Below are positions 56,975-64,000 of a DNA stretch of 64,000 bases, in pieces. How positions within the stretch are numbered: position 1 is the stretch's first letter; the number at the start of each line of letters is the position of its first letter. Position numbers and translations under genes: made by a program. The notes beneath the pieces are model-generated. The model ran no database searches, was not told the DNA's origin, and saw only the letters and a list, made by a program, of their open reading frames with translations. This DNA comes from Shewanella aestuarii (GTDB lineage Bacteria > Pseudomonadota > Gammaproteobacteria > Enterobacterales > Shewanellaceae), in contig NZ_CP050313.1 of assembly GCF_011765625.1 (NCBI RefSeq), positions 1,546,501 through 1,610,500 of the forward strand, read 5' to 3'.

Positions 56975-57520
56975 ATGAATCTGAATAAGTTGTTCAAAGC
57001 TATGATGGTTGCAGTTCCGCTTTTGGCTCTCGGTGCCTGTAGCTCAACTTCAGACTCTGAAACTGATGCTAGTGGGTCTACTTCAGGCACAACCAGCGGA
57101 GAGTATGGTTCTTCTAATGGTGGTGTTGAAACGGGTGGTGCAACTGCTGTTTTAAGTCCAGCAGAGCAGCAGCGTTTAAAAGAGCAAGCATTACGCCGTG
57201 AGAACATCATTTATTTCGATTTCGATCGAAGTGAAGTACAAACTGAGAATGCTGAAATTTTAATGGCACACGGCAACTATTTAGTTGAAAACCCAAATGT
57301 TCGTGTACTCATTGAAGGTCATGCCGATGAGCGTGGCACACCGGAATACAACATTGCACTAGGCGAACGTCGTGCTAAGGCAATTGCAAAATACCTACAA
57401 GGCATGGGTGTACAACCCAGCCAAATGAGTATTGTTAGTTACGGTGAAGAGAAACCATTAGACTTTTCACGTACTGATAGTGGTTTTGCTAAAAATCGTC
57501 GTGGTGTTTTAGTTTACTAA
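56975..57520 (+). CDS. pal: Peptidoglycan-associated lipoprotein Pal
   Basis: A 181-residue outer-membrane lipoprotein. Lipobox LGAC near residue 21, a serine/threonine/glycine-rich linker (about 22-60), and an OmpA domain with IYFDFDRSEVQ, LIEGHADERGTPEYNIALGE and the closing RRGVLVY. Confidence 0.96.
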   Translation: MNLNKLFKAMMVAVPLLALGACSSTSDSETDASGSTSGTTSGEYGSSNGGVETGGATAVLSPAEQQRLKEQALRRENIIYFDFDRSEVQTENAEILMAHGNYLVENPNVRVLIEGHADERGTPEYNIALGERRAKAIAKYLQGMGVQPSQMSIVSYGEEKPLDFSRTDSGFAKNRRGVLVY

Positions 57521-57571
57521 GGGTTAATGCAGGAAGGTCAAAGTTTTAACTTGGCCTGTTAGGAGATAAAA

Positions 57572-58309
57572 ATGAAATATGCCGTATTAGTTGCGGCAAT
57601 GTTCTTAGGCGCCGGTTCTGCTGTTGCAGCTCCTGCGCCAGTAGAAGACATTGCTGGTGGTTCAAGTGATGATCGAATCGCAAGATTAGAGCGCATCATT
57701 AAAGCAAAGCAACAAGGTGAATTCGATATGCAGCGTCGTCTAGATGCCTTGCAAAAAGAAGTGTTGGATTTACGAGGCATTACTGAACAACAAAATTATC
57801 AAATGGAACAGATGCTACAGCGTCAACGTCAGCTTTACGAAGATATTGCCAATTTATCAAGTAAAGCCGAGCCAGTTATTTCGTCATCTGCTGAAAATGA
57901 TACTGCAAATCCCATCACTACATCATCGTTGGGTGAAACGGGGAGTTATGAGGCTGCAGTTAACTTAGTTTTGAAAGATCGTAAATATGATGAGGCCATT
58001 CCTGCTTTCCAAAGCTTTATTAAACAATATCCTCAATCAACTTATGCAGCGAATGCAAATTATTGGTTAGGTCAGTTGTTATACAACAAAGGTGAGCATG
58101 CAGAAGCCAAGGCTGCATTTAGTACCGTTGTGAGTCAATTTGCAGATTCCAACAAGCGTGGTGACAGTTTGGTTAAGCTTGGAATGATTGCAGAAAAAGA
58201 TAATGATCCAGTAGGGGCTAAAGCACTCTATAATAAGGTGTTGAAAGAATACCCTAATAGTGCATCTGCGCGCTTAGCACAGCAGCAACTAGCAGCATTG
58301 AACGGCTAA
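57572..58309 (+). CDS. cpoB: Cell division coordinator CpoB (YbgF)
   Basis: A 245-residue periplasmic protein. A signal peptide (ending AVAAPAP) is followed by a coiled coil (about 32-95, rich in Gln, Arg and Leu) and three TPR units (about 128-240; YEAAVNLVLKDRKYDEAI, ANYWLGQLLYNKGEHAEAKAAF). It ties peptidoglycan synthesis to Tol action. The last gene of the tol-pal cluster, followed by the tRNA-Lys array. Confidence 0.95.
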   Translation: MKYAVLVAAMFLGAGSAVAAPAPVEDIAGGSSDDRIARLERIIKAKQQGEFDMQRRLDALQKEVLDLRGITEQQNYQMEQMLQRQRQLYEDIANLSSKAEPVISSSAENDTANPITTSSLGETGSYEAAVNLVLKDRKYDEAIPAFQSFIKQYPQSTYAANANYWLGQLLYNKGEHAEAKAAFSTVVSQFADSNKRGDSLVKLGMIAEKDNDPVGAKALYNKVLKEYPNSASARLAQQQLAALNG

Positions 58310-58375
58310 CATTAGCTAAAAATTACCCTCGTAGTCTGTTTTTCATGCAAACAACAAGAAATTGGAAATTTGCAC

Positions 58376-58403
58376 TTGCATGACAAAATGAAAACGGTAT
58401 TAT
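58376..58403 (+). promoter_or_regulatory. Promoter of the tRNA-Lys array
   Basis: TTGCAT (58376-58381), 16 bases, TATTAT (58398-58403), then a GC-rich discriminator AGGCGCCC as in stringently controlled stable-RNA promoters. A hairpin CCCTCAGAA/TTCTGAGGG (58409-58436) follows in the leader. Confidence 0.7.
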
Positions 58404-58706
58404 AGGCGCCCTCAGAACGGCACATCATTCTGAGGGATGTTTTAAAGCAATTTAAGATGTTCATGGAACCCTAACTTAGTAGGTCTTGAAACATAGCCAA
58501 TAAGTTACTTTTCCAGTTAATCATTGATGGTTAACGAAATTAGATGGGGCGTTAGTTCAGTTGGTCTTGAAACACAGGCAGTTGGCTTTTGTTCCAGTTA
58601 ACCGTAAAGGTTAATAAACCAAGATGGGTCGTTAGCTCAGTCGGTCTTGAAACACAGACAGTTGGCTTTTGTTCCAGTTAACCGTAAAGGTTAATAAAAT
58701 CAAGAT

Positions 58707-58782
58707 GGGTCGTTAGCTCAGTCGGTAGAGCAGTTGGCTTTTAACCAATTGGTCGAAGGTTCGAATCCTTCACGACCCACCA
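58707..58782 (+). tRNA. tRNA-Lys (TTT), gene 1
   Basis: A 76-base cloverleaf: acceptor GGGTCGT/ACGACCC, D arm GCTCAGTCGGTAGAGC, anticodon loop CTTTTAA (anticodon TTT), T arm AAGGTTCGAATCCTT, and encoded CCA. Preceded by a degenerate unit. Confidence 0.97.
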
Positions 58783-58824
58783 CTTTTTAAATAGTGGCTA
58801 AATAATTTAATTGTTATATCAAAT

Positions 58825-58900
58825 GGGTCGTTAGCTCAGTCGGTAGAGCAGTTGGCTTTTAACCAATTGGTCGAAGGTTCGAATCCTTCACGACCCACCA
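58825..58900 (+). tRNA. tRNA-Lys (TTT), gene 2
   Basis: Identical in sequence to gene 1 with encoded CCA. Unlike the others, it follows the 42-base spacer directly, without a degenerate unit before it. Confidence 0.97.
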
Positions 58901-59024
58901 CTTTTTAAATAGTGGCTAAATAATTTAATTGTTATATCAAATGGGTCGTTAGCTCAGTCAGTCTTGAAACTCAGACAGTTGGCTTTTGTTCCAGTTAACC
59001 GTAAAGGTTAATAAAAACCAAGAT

Positions 59025-59100
59025 GGGTCGTTAGCTCAGTCGGTAGAGCAGTTGGCTTTTAACCAATTGGTCGAAGGTTCGAATCCTTCACGACCCACCA
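59025..59100 (+). tRNA. tRNA-Lys (TTT), gene 3
   Basis: Same 76-base sequence, anticodon TTT, encoded CCA; preceded by the degenerate unit at 58943. Confidence 0.97.
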
Positions 59101-59223
59101 CTTTTTAAATAGTGGCTAAATAATTTAATTGTTATATCAGATGGGTCGTTAGCTCAGTCGGTCTTGAAACAAAGACAGTTGGCTTTTGTTCCAATTAACC
59201 GTAAAGGTTAATAAAACCAGGAT

Positions 59224-59299
59224 GGGTCGTTAGCTCAGTCGGTAGAGCAGTTGGCTTTTAACCAATTGGTCGAAGGTTCGAATCCTTCACGACCCACCA
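59224..59299 (+). tRNA. tRNA-Lys (TTT), gene 4
   Basis: Same 76-base sequence, anticodon TTT, encoded CCA; preceded by the degenerate unit at 59143. Confidence 0.97.
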
Positions 59300-59423
59300 C
59301 TTTATTAAATAGTGGCTAAACAATTTAAATGTTATATCAAATGGGGCGTTAGCTCAGTCGGTCTTGAAACATAGACAGTTGGCTTTTGTTCCAGTTAACC
59401 GTAAAGGTTAATAAAACCAAGAT

Positions 59424-59499
59424 GGGTCGTTAGCTCAGTCGGTAGAGCAGTTGGCTTTTAACCAATTGGTCGAAGGTTCGAATCCTTCACGACCCACCA
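59424..59499 (+). tRNA. tRNA-Lys (TTT), gene 5
   Basis: Same 76-base sequence, anticodon TTT, encoded CCA; preceded by the degenerate unit at 59343. Confidence 0.97.
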
Positions 59500-59704
59500 C
59501 TTTATTAAATAGTGGCTAAACAATTTAAATGTTATATCAAATGGGGCGTTAGTTCAGTCGGTCTTGAAACATAGGCAGTTGATTTTTGTTCCAGTTAACC
59601 TTAAAGGTTAATAAAACCAAGATGGGTCGTTAGCTCAGTCGGTCTTGAAATATAGACAGTTGGCTTTTGTTCCAGATAACCGTAAAGGTTAATAAAACCA
59701 AGAT

Positions 59705-59780
59705 GGGTCGTTAGCTCAGTCGGTAGAGCAGTTGGCTTTTAACCAATTGGTCGAAGGTTCGAATCCTTCACGACCCACCA
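59705..59780 (+). tRNA. tRNA-Lys (TTT), gene 6
   Basis: Same 76-base sequence, anticodon TTT, encoded CCA. Two degenerate units (59543 and 59624) precede it. The 42-base spacer is lost after this last copy. Confidence 0.97.
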
Positions 59781-60091
59781 CTTTTTAAGTTCTCTCTCCC
59801 TTTTATCATTGTTTGTCTAAAAGATTCAACTTAGTGTTGGATAAATATTGATTCCGCATAATTGTTTTAATCATTTACCATTACTAGCATTCTCGTCATT
59901 CACATCTTCTGCTAATTTTGTACATTCTTTTTATTAGCATTTGCTTTTCTACTTTTGTCTCATAGACCTATTGCTAATGTTGATTGATTGTTAAATGCAT
60001 CATATTGCTTTTTACCCAATCTATCTAAATCACTACTTACACTGTGAAAAAGCCAGCTTGGGATTTATTAGAACAATATGGGAGAGCATGG
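59781..60091. other. Region between the tRNA array and the porin gene
   Basis: About 310 AT-rich bases. It starts with TTTTTAAG and a pyrimidine stretch CTCTCTCCCTTTT that may end the tRNA transcript; the rest should hold the porin promoter. No gene seen. Confidence 0.4.
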
Positions 60092-61255
60092 ATGAAACAT
60101 TCAAAATTAGCGGTATTGGTTTCAGGCATTATGTTAGCGACGACTGGTACTGTACAAGCGGCAACTGATATGACCTTTGGCGGTTATATTAAAACTGATG
60201 TAATGTTTAGCGATTACAGCAATGGGGCCCCAGATTCAGGTAGTTTATCGCGTCAATTTTATGTGCCAGGTACTATTTATGGTACCGCGGGTAATGGTAA
60301 GCAAGTCGTTGATTTTCAAGCCCGTGAATCAAGATTTAATTTCAAGACGGTTACTGATGTTGATGGTCACAAGCTTACAGGCTTTATTGAGCTTGATTTT
60401 ATGACCCACACTGATGGTAATGAGCGTGTTTCTAATAGTTACTCTCCAAGAATACGCCATGCGTTTGTTAGTTATGATAATTGGACGATTGGTCAAACGT
60501 GGAGTACGTTCCAAAACCCTGGAGCTTTACCGGAAAACTTAGATTTTGTCGGTGCAGCAGATGGTACGCCTTTTGTTCGTCAAGCATTAATAAAATATAC
60601 AAATGGAAACTTTCAAGTAGCATTAGAAAATCCAGAGACCACTTTAACTCCGAATAAAGGCGGAGCAAGAATTACCAGTGGGAGTGGCATGATACCGGAT
60701 GTTATTGGTCGTTATAATTTCAAATCAGATGGCGGATCGGCATTTTCGCTTGCAGCGGTTTTGCGACAGTTGAATGTTGAAGAGAATTTAGGCGATACCA
60801 ATAATCCTAATCACGTTGATTCTTCAGAGTTTGGTTATGGCGTTAGTTTTGCCGGCGTTGTTCCGGTTGGTAAAGATGATTTTAAGTTTACTGCGACCTA
60901 CGGTGAAGGGTTAGGGCGCTACATGTCATTAAACTTTGCTAATGCTGGTGTACTTGATGCTAGTGGTGACATTAACACAATCACTTCATATGGTGGTTTT
61001 GTGTCTTACCGCCACTGGTGGAATGAGCAATTTCGCTCAAGCTTTACGCTATCAGGTGTTAGTGTGGATAATGACGCATCATTAACAGGGGATGCTGTTA
61101 ATAAAGAAGCTTACTCTGGTTACGTTAACTTATTATATTCGCCTTCAAAGCCATTAACATTCGGTGTTGAGTATATGTATGCGTTGAATAAGAAAGAGAG
61201 TGGTGCTGATGGTGATTTGAATCGAATCATTTTTTCAGCCAAATATGTTCTATAA
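60092..61255 (+). CDS. DcaP-like outer-membrane porin
   Basis: A 387-residue porin. A signal peptide (MKHSKLAVLVSGIMLATTGTVQA) is followed by the family start TDMTFGGYIKTDVMFSDYSNG and ARESRFNFKT, then alternating amphipathic strands to the terminal strand IIFSAKYVL. Such trimeric porins take up small acids; the substrate is unknown. GGGAGAG before this ATG decides against a GTG 48 bases upstream. Single gene with terminator. Confidence 0.87.
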   Translation: MKHSKLAVLVSGIMLATTGTVQAATDMTFGGYIKTDVMFSDYSNGAPDSGSLSRQFYVPGTIYGTAGNGKQVVDFQARESRFNFKTVTDVDGHKLTGFIELDFMTHTDGNERVSNSYSPRIRHAFVSYDNWTIGQTWSTFQNPGALPENLDFVGAADGTPFVRQALIKYTNGNFQVALENPETTLTPNKGGARITSGSGMIPDVIGRYNFKSDGGSAFSLAAVLRQLNVEENLGDTNNPNHVDSSEFGYGVSFAGVVPVGKDDFKFTATYGEGLGRYMSLNFANAGVLDASGDINTITSYGGFVSYRHWWNEQFRSSFTLSGVSVDNDASLTGDAVNKEAYSGYVNLLYSPSKPLTFGVEYMYALNKKESGADGDLNRIIFSAKYVL

Positions 61256-61271
61256 GCTATTAATATAAAAA

Positions 61272-61306
61272 CAAAAGCCCGAGTTAATTATTAGCTCGGG
61301 CTTTTT
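61272..61306. terminator. Terminator between porin gene and grxA
   Basis: AAAAGCCCGAG and CTCGGGCTTTTT form a long stem; it serves both converging genes. Confidence 0.88.
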
Positions 61307-61321
61307 AGTTAAACTTAAAAA

Positions 61322-61582
61322 TTAATCTAACAAGCCATTTTGACGTACATAAGCTTCAAAATCGGTATAACCACCAATTGGTTGCTCATCAATAAAGATT
61401 TGTGGCACTGTCTCTACTGGCTTACCTACGCTCTTTGATAAATCTGCTTTTGAAATGCCTTCAGCATGAATATCAACATATTTGAATTTAAAGTCATCAC
61501 GATGTTCAGTCAGTTTTTCTGATAATTCTACCGCGCGTACACAATAAGGACAGCCAGGACGGCCAAAAATAACAACAAACAT
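61322..61582 (-). CDS. grxA: Glutaredoxin 1
   Basis: An 86-residue thiol oxidoreductase. The active site is GCPYCVRA near residues 10-17, followed by the cis-Pro segment VETVPQIFIDEQPIGGYTDF, which closely matches E. coli GrxA. It reduces ribonucleotide reductase and protein disulfides using glutathione. Confidence 0.95.
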   Translation of the reverse strand: MFVVIFGRPGCPYCVRAVELSEKLTEHRDDFKFKYVDIHAEGISKADLSKSVGKPVETVPQIFIDEQPIGGYTDFEAYVRQNGLLD

Positions 61583-61660
61583 AATAACTCCTACTTAGTA
61601 ATATGCTGTGTTTATAGCATAACTGTCTTGTAATTGATAACGCATTAAAAGAATTTTGTG

Positions 61661-63436
61661 CTAACTAAAATCAGTTTTATGTCTGCCTTGATAATCAAAC
61701 ACAGTTTCCAATAGCTTCCAATGATTTTTATGTTTTTTCAGTAATAATAAATCCGGTTTTCTAAAGCGATGTTGTTCGGATAAAACTTGTTCAACAGTAT
61801 CAAATTTAGGATGTAGCATGCCTGGGATTTTTGTATGGCTTAATACAAATACTGCGTAGAAGGCTCGCTTTTGTGCTGAAGTATCAAACTTAAAGTATTG
61901 ATTAAAGTCATTGCCTTCGATATCAACATATTGCACCAGTAGCTTGTCTTCATATTTGCCAAATCGCATTTCTTGGCATTTAAATAAATGATGATGTTTA
62001 GCTTGTAATACTTGTTTTAGATGTTTGTCAGGGTCTATTAAAGTGGATTGACAGGTTTGGCAAACTCTTGCTGCGATGTCATTTTCTGCACCGCAATCTG
62101 GGCAGGCTTTGGCACGAAATCGAAAGTCGCATTGTTGCATAGTGGCATTTGATTTTGCGACCAAGCCTTGGCAACGCCTGCCAAAATGTTCAACAATATC
62201 ACCATCATTATCTACTATGCCCCAAAAAGTATTAGCAAATTGGCACACTGGGCAGTGTACTTGTACAGGAACAGAACGACTATTGGGTTTAGCTTGACCC
62301 ACTTCTGGGAAATACAAATCAAAACCATTGGCCGCATAATCAATGACTAAGCAATCAGTTTTATTTGGTGCTAAACGTAGTCCTCGGCCGATCATTTGCT
62401 GAAATAAGCTCACAGAGGCCGTTGGTCGCAAAATTGCAATCAAATCAACATGGGGGGCGTCAAAACCTGTAGTCAGAACTGCTACATTGACTATATATTT
62501 GATTTTTTGTGCTTTAAATAACTCAATGATGCTATCTCGTTCGTCAGCTGGTGTGTCTGCAGTAATCAATGCTGCGCTGTTTTGAGTTTCAATATGGGTA
62601 GGTTTTTTTTCAAATAAGCCCATGATTTCTTTTGCATGGCGCACGGTTGAAGCAAAAATGATTACCCCTTTTCGATGCTCAGCTAATTGCCATATTTGTT
62701 GAATAATCGCTGTGGTTGCTCTGCCTTGATGATTTAATAGTGAGGTTAGTTGCTCATTATTGTATTCACCTGATGAATTCGGTATTAGCGAACTAAAATC
62801 ATATTGAGCACTGAGACCATCAAATAATTTAGGGACTGTTAAAAAACCTTGTTTAATTAATGGTCGCATGGGCAACTCAAAAATACATTTTTCAAATATA
62901 GCCTTATCAGGATTGCCGATCTTACCGTGGTAATGATGATGGTAAATCCAACCTAAACCTAAGCGATAAGGGGTGGCGGTTAGTCCTAATAATTTGATAT
63001 GAGGATTTTGTTGCTTAAGGTGATTAAGGATCTGTTGGTACTGACTGGTCTGTTGATTACTGACTCGGTGGCATTCATCGATAATAACTAATGAAAACGG
63101 CTGACTGAATTGATCTAATGCCCTTGCTGCAGATTGAACACTGGCAACCACCGTTTTACCATTGGCTTTTTTCTGCGCCAGACCGGCAGAATAAATACTG
63201 GCTGTAGCGGTTAATAGTCCAACCTTTTCAGCATTCTGGGCAACAAGCTCTTTTACATGAGTTAACACCAACACATTACCATTAGCGATGCGGGCAAGTT
63301 CTGCAATCACAATACTTTTGCCTGCTCCAGTGGGTAATACAATAACTGCAGAATCTGAACTTTGTTTAAAGTGCTTAATGGCAGCATTTACAGAATCTTG
63401 TTGATAATCACGAAGTGTAACTGGCGGTGTCGACAT
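61661..63436 (-). CDS. radD: DNA repair helicase RadD (YejH)
   Basis: A 591-residue superfamily 2 protein, close in length to E. coli RadD (586). Helicase motifs: Q-like LRDYQQDSV, Walker A VLPTGAGKS near residue 35, DEAH-type DECHR near 117, GLTATPYRLG near 153, and motif VI QMIGRGLRLAP near 356. Four zinc-binding cysteine pairs follow (CPVC, CDFR, CPDCG, CQTC; about 390-470). RadD acts with RecA in double-strand break repair. An intact G6/C6 run lies within it. Confidence 0.93.
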   Translation of the reverse strand: MSTPPVTLRDYQQDSVNAAIKHFKQSSDSAVIVLPTGAGKSIVIAELARIANGNVLVLTHVKELVAQNAEKVGLLTATASIYSAGLAQKKANGKTVVASVQSAARALDQFSQPFSLVIIDECHRVSNQQTSQYQQILNHLKQQNPHIKLLGLTATPYRLGLGWIYHHHYHGKIGNPDKAIFEKCIFELPMRPLIKQGFLTVPKLFDGLSAQYDFSSLIPNSSGEYNNEQLTSLLNHQGRATTAIIQQIWQLAEHRKGVIIFASTVRHAKEIMGLFEKKPTHIETQNSAALITADTPADERDSIIELFKAQKIKYIVNVAVLTTGFDAPHVDLIAILRPTASVSLFQQMIGRGLRLAPNKTDCLVIDYAANGFDLYFPEVGQAKPNSRSVPVQVHCPVCQFANTFWGIVDNDGDIVEHFGRRCQGLVAKSNATMQQCDFRFRAKACPDCGAENDIAARVCQTCQSTLIDPDKHLKQVLQAKHHHLFKCQEMRFGKYEDKLLVQYVDIEGNDFNQYFKFDTSAQKRAFYAVFVLSHTKIPGMLHPKFDTVEQVLSEQHRFRKPDLLLLKKHKNHWKLLETVFDYQGRHKTDFS

Positions 63437-63513
63437 TTCAGTAAGGCACTATAAGGCATGGGCTATTTATGTTAAATCATAACATGAAGACATTTTGATA
63501 AAGATAGTTTAAT

Positions 63514-63541
63514 AAAAAAAGCCCTTCATCAAGTGAAGGGC
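63514..63541 (-). terminator. Terminator of acs
   Basis: On the minus strand GCCCTTCACTT and GATGAAGGGC form the stem, followed by seven T. Confidence 0.88.
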
Positions 63542-63641
63542 AAAGAAGAGAAACTGGTCAGAATTCCTCTTAGGTGGAGGTAACAATAATCGTAATAATT
63601 AACAGATCACTTATTGCCTGTGATTGATTGGTAAAAACTAC

Positions 63642-64000
63642 TTACTCGGTCTTGTTTAAACGTGTTTCAATTAAGGTATCAATTACCGCAGGATCTGCCA
63701 ATGTTGACGCATCCCCCAAGTTGCCGACTTCATTGGCAGCAATTTTGCGTAAAAATCGACGCATAATTTTACCTGAACGAGTTTTTGGTAAGCCAGTCGC
63801 CCATTGGATTAAGTCGGGAGTCGCTAATGCGCCGATCTCTTTACGCACCCATTGACGAAGTTCTTGTCTTAGCTCCTCAGTCGGCTCAATGCCGCGAGAT
63901 AGCGTAACATAAGCATAAATACCTTGGCCTTTAATATCATGTGGGTAACCTACAACAGCCGCTTCTGCTACTAGTTCATGAGCGACTAATGCACTTTCTA
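63642..64000 (-). CDS. acs: Acetyl-CoA synthetase, 3' part
   Basis: The frame is open to the window edge, so only the C-terminal 118 residues are seen. [20 protein letters not shown] and the motif [19 protein letters not shown] belong to AMP-forming acetyl-CoA synthetases; the lysine of SGK is the residue known to be acetylated for control. It converts acetate, ATP and CoA to acetyl-CoA. Confidence 0.95.
   Translation of the reverse strand, partial: ESALVAHELVAEAAVVGYPHDIKGQGIYAYVTLSRGIEPTEELRQELRQWVRKEIGALATPDLIQWATGLPKTRSGKIMRRFLRKIAANEVGNLGDASTLADPAVIDTLIETRLNKTE

Larger units (their letters stand above)
58466..59704 (+). repeat. Degenerate tRNA-like units between the tRNA-Lys genes
   Basis: Seven similar units of about 80 bases start at 58546, 58626, 58943, 59143, 59343, 59543 and 59624, with an eighth, more decayed, at about 58466. 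Each keeps the first 20 bases of tRNA-Lys (with G for T at position 4 in some), then CTTGAAACAnAGA, the piece CAGTTGGCTTTT, and a divergent end with a TTAACC-GTAAA-GGTTAA hairpin; the T arm and the 3' acceptor strand are absent. From 58943 to 59543 the pattern unit-tRNA-spacer repeats every 200 bases exactly. They are not functional tRNAs by structure. Confidence 0.85.

Noticed and set aside
58546..59780. Regular repeats resembling a CRISPR array
   Set aside because: The repeats are complete tRNA-Lys genes and tRNA-derived units; spacers are identical rather than unique and no cas gene is near.

Overview
The window reads as chromosomal DNA of a marine gammaproteobacterium, most likely Shewanella or a close relative. 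This is an inference from AT-rich coding sequence, a tolQRAB-pal-cpoB block followed by tRNA-Lys genes, motY divergent from rnt, a sigma-54 controlled nitrate assimilation locus, and a DcaP-like porin. Almost all of it is ordinary, tightly packed coding DNA.

Layout. 1-1300: end of the iron-sulfur assembly operon (hscA 3' part, fdx). 1490-3360: a lone OLD-type ATPase/TOPRIM nuclease sits between fdx and ndk, with a 12-bp direct repeat on either side. 3865-9100: ndk, a PAS-PAS-GGDEF-EAL protein, a PTPS-like enzyme and an M23 peptidase; the last two lie between two inverted copies of a small transposon-like element, one of them nested in a second element. 9570-15220: yecM-like gene, L,D-transpeptidase, potassium channel, MATE pump, pepE, htpX. 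15300-24220: nitrate/nitrite assimilation (nasA, SUMT, TrpD-like protein, ANTAR regulator, nirB, nirD), with two sigma-54 promoters, NtrC-like sites and a leader terminator before nirB. 24350-30950: curli locus with two csgD copies, csgB, a very long csgA, csgE, csgF, csgG, interrupted by an IS5-type relic and a kinase relic. 31130-34820: M61 peptidase, HIT protein, two PaaI-type thioesterases, YcfL-like lipoprotein. 34930-39410: TPP riboswitch and a thiamine uptake and salvage operon (TonB receptor, YkoF-like protein, PnuT, kinase). 39530-50380: DoxX, nitroreductase, small membrane protein, GST, trhO, a frameshifted membrane protein, cysB, purMN, upp, NhaC-type antiporter, ahpC-type peroxiredoxin. 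50459-58310: rnt, motY, a candidate small RNA, ybgC-tolQRAB-pal-cpoB. 58376-59780: tRNA-Lys array interleaved with degenerate tRNA-like units. 60092-64000: porin, grxA, radD, 3' end of acs.

Four otherwise intact genes (nasA, nirB, csgG and the 43216-43997 gene) are each broken by exactly one missing base in a G or C run. This looks like either systematic homopolymer under-calling or slippage at G tracts. It decides whether this strain is read as able to assimilate nitrate and export curli.

The most unusual structures are the tRNA-Lys/relic array with an exact 200-bp period, the unannotated small RNA candidate at 52276-52429, the nested miniature elements at 9201-9526, and the duplicated terminator-plus-csgD module.
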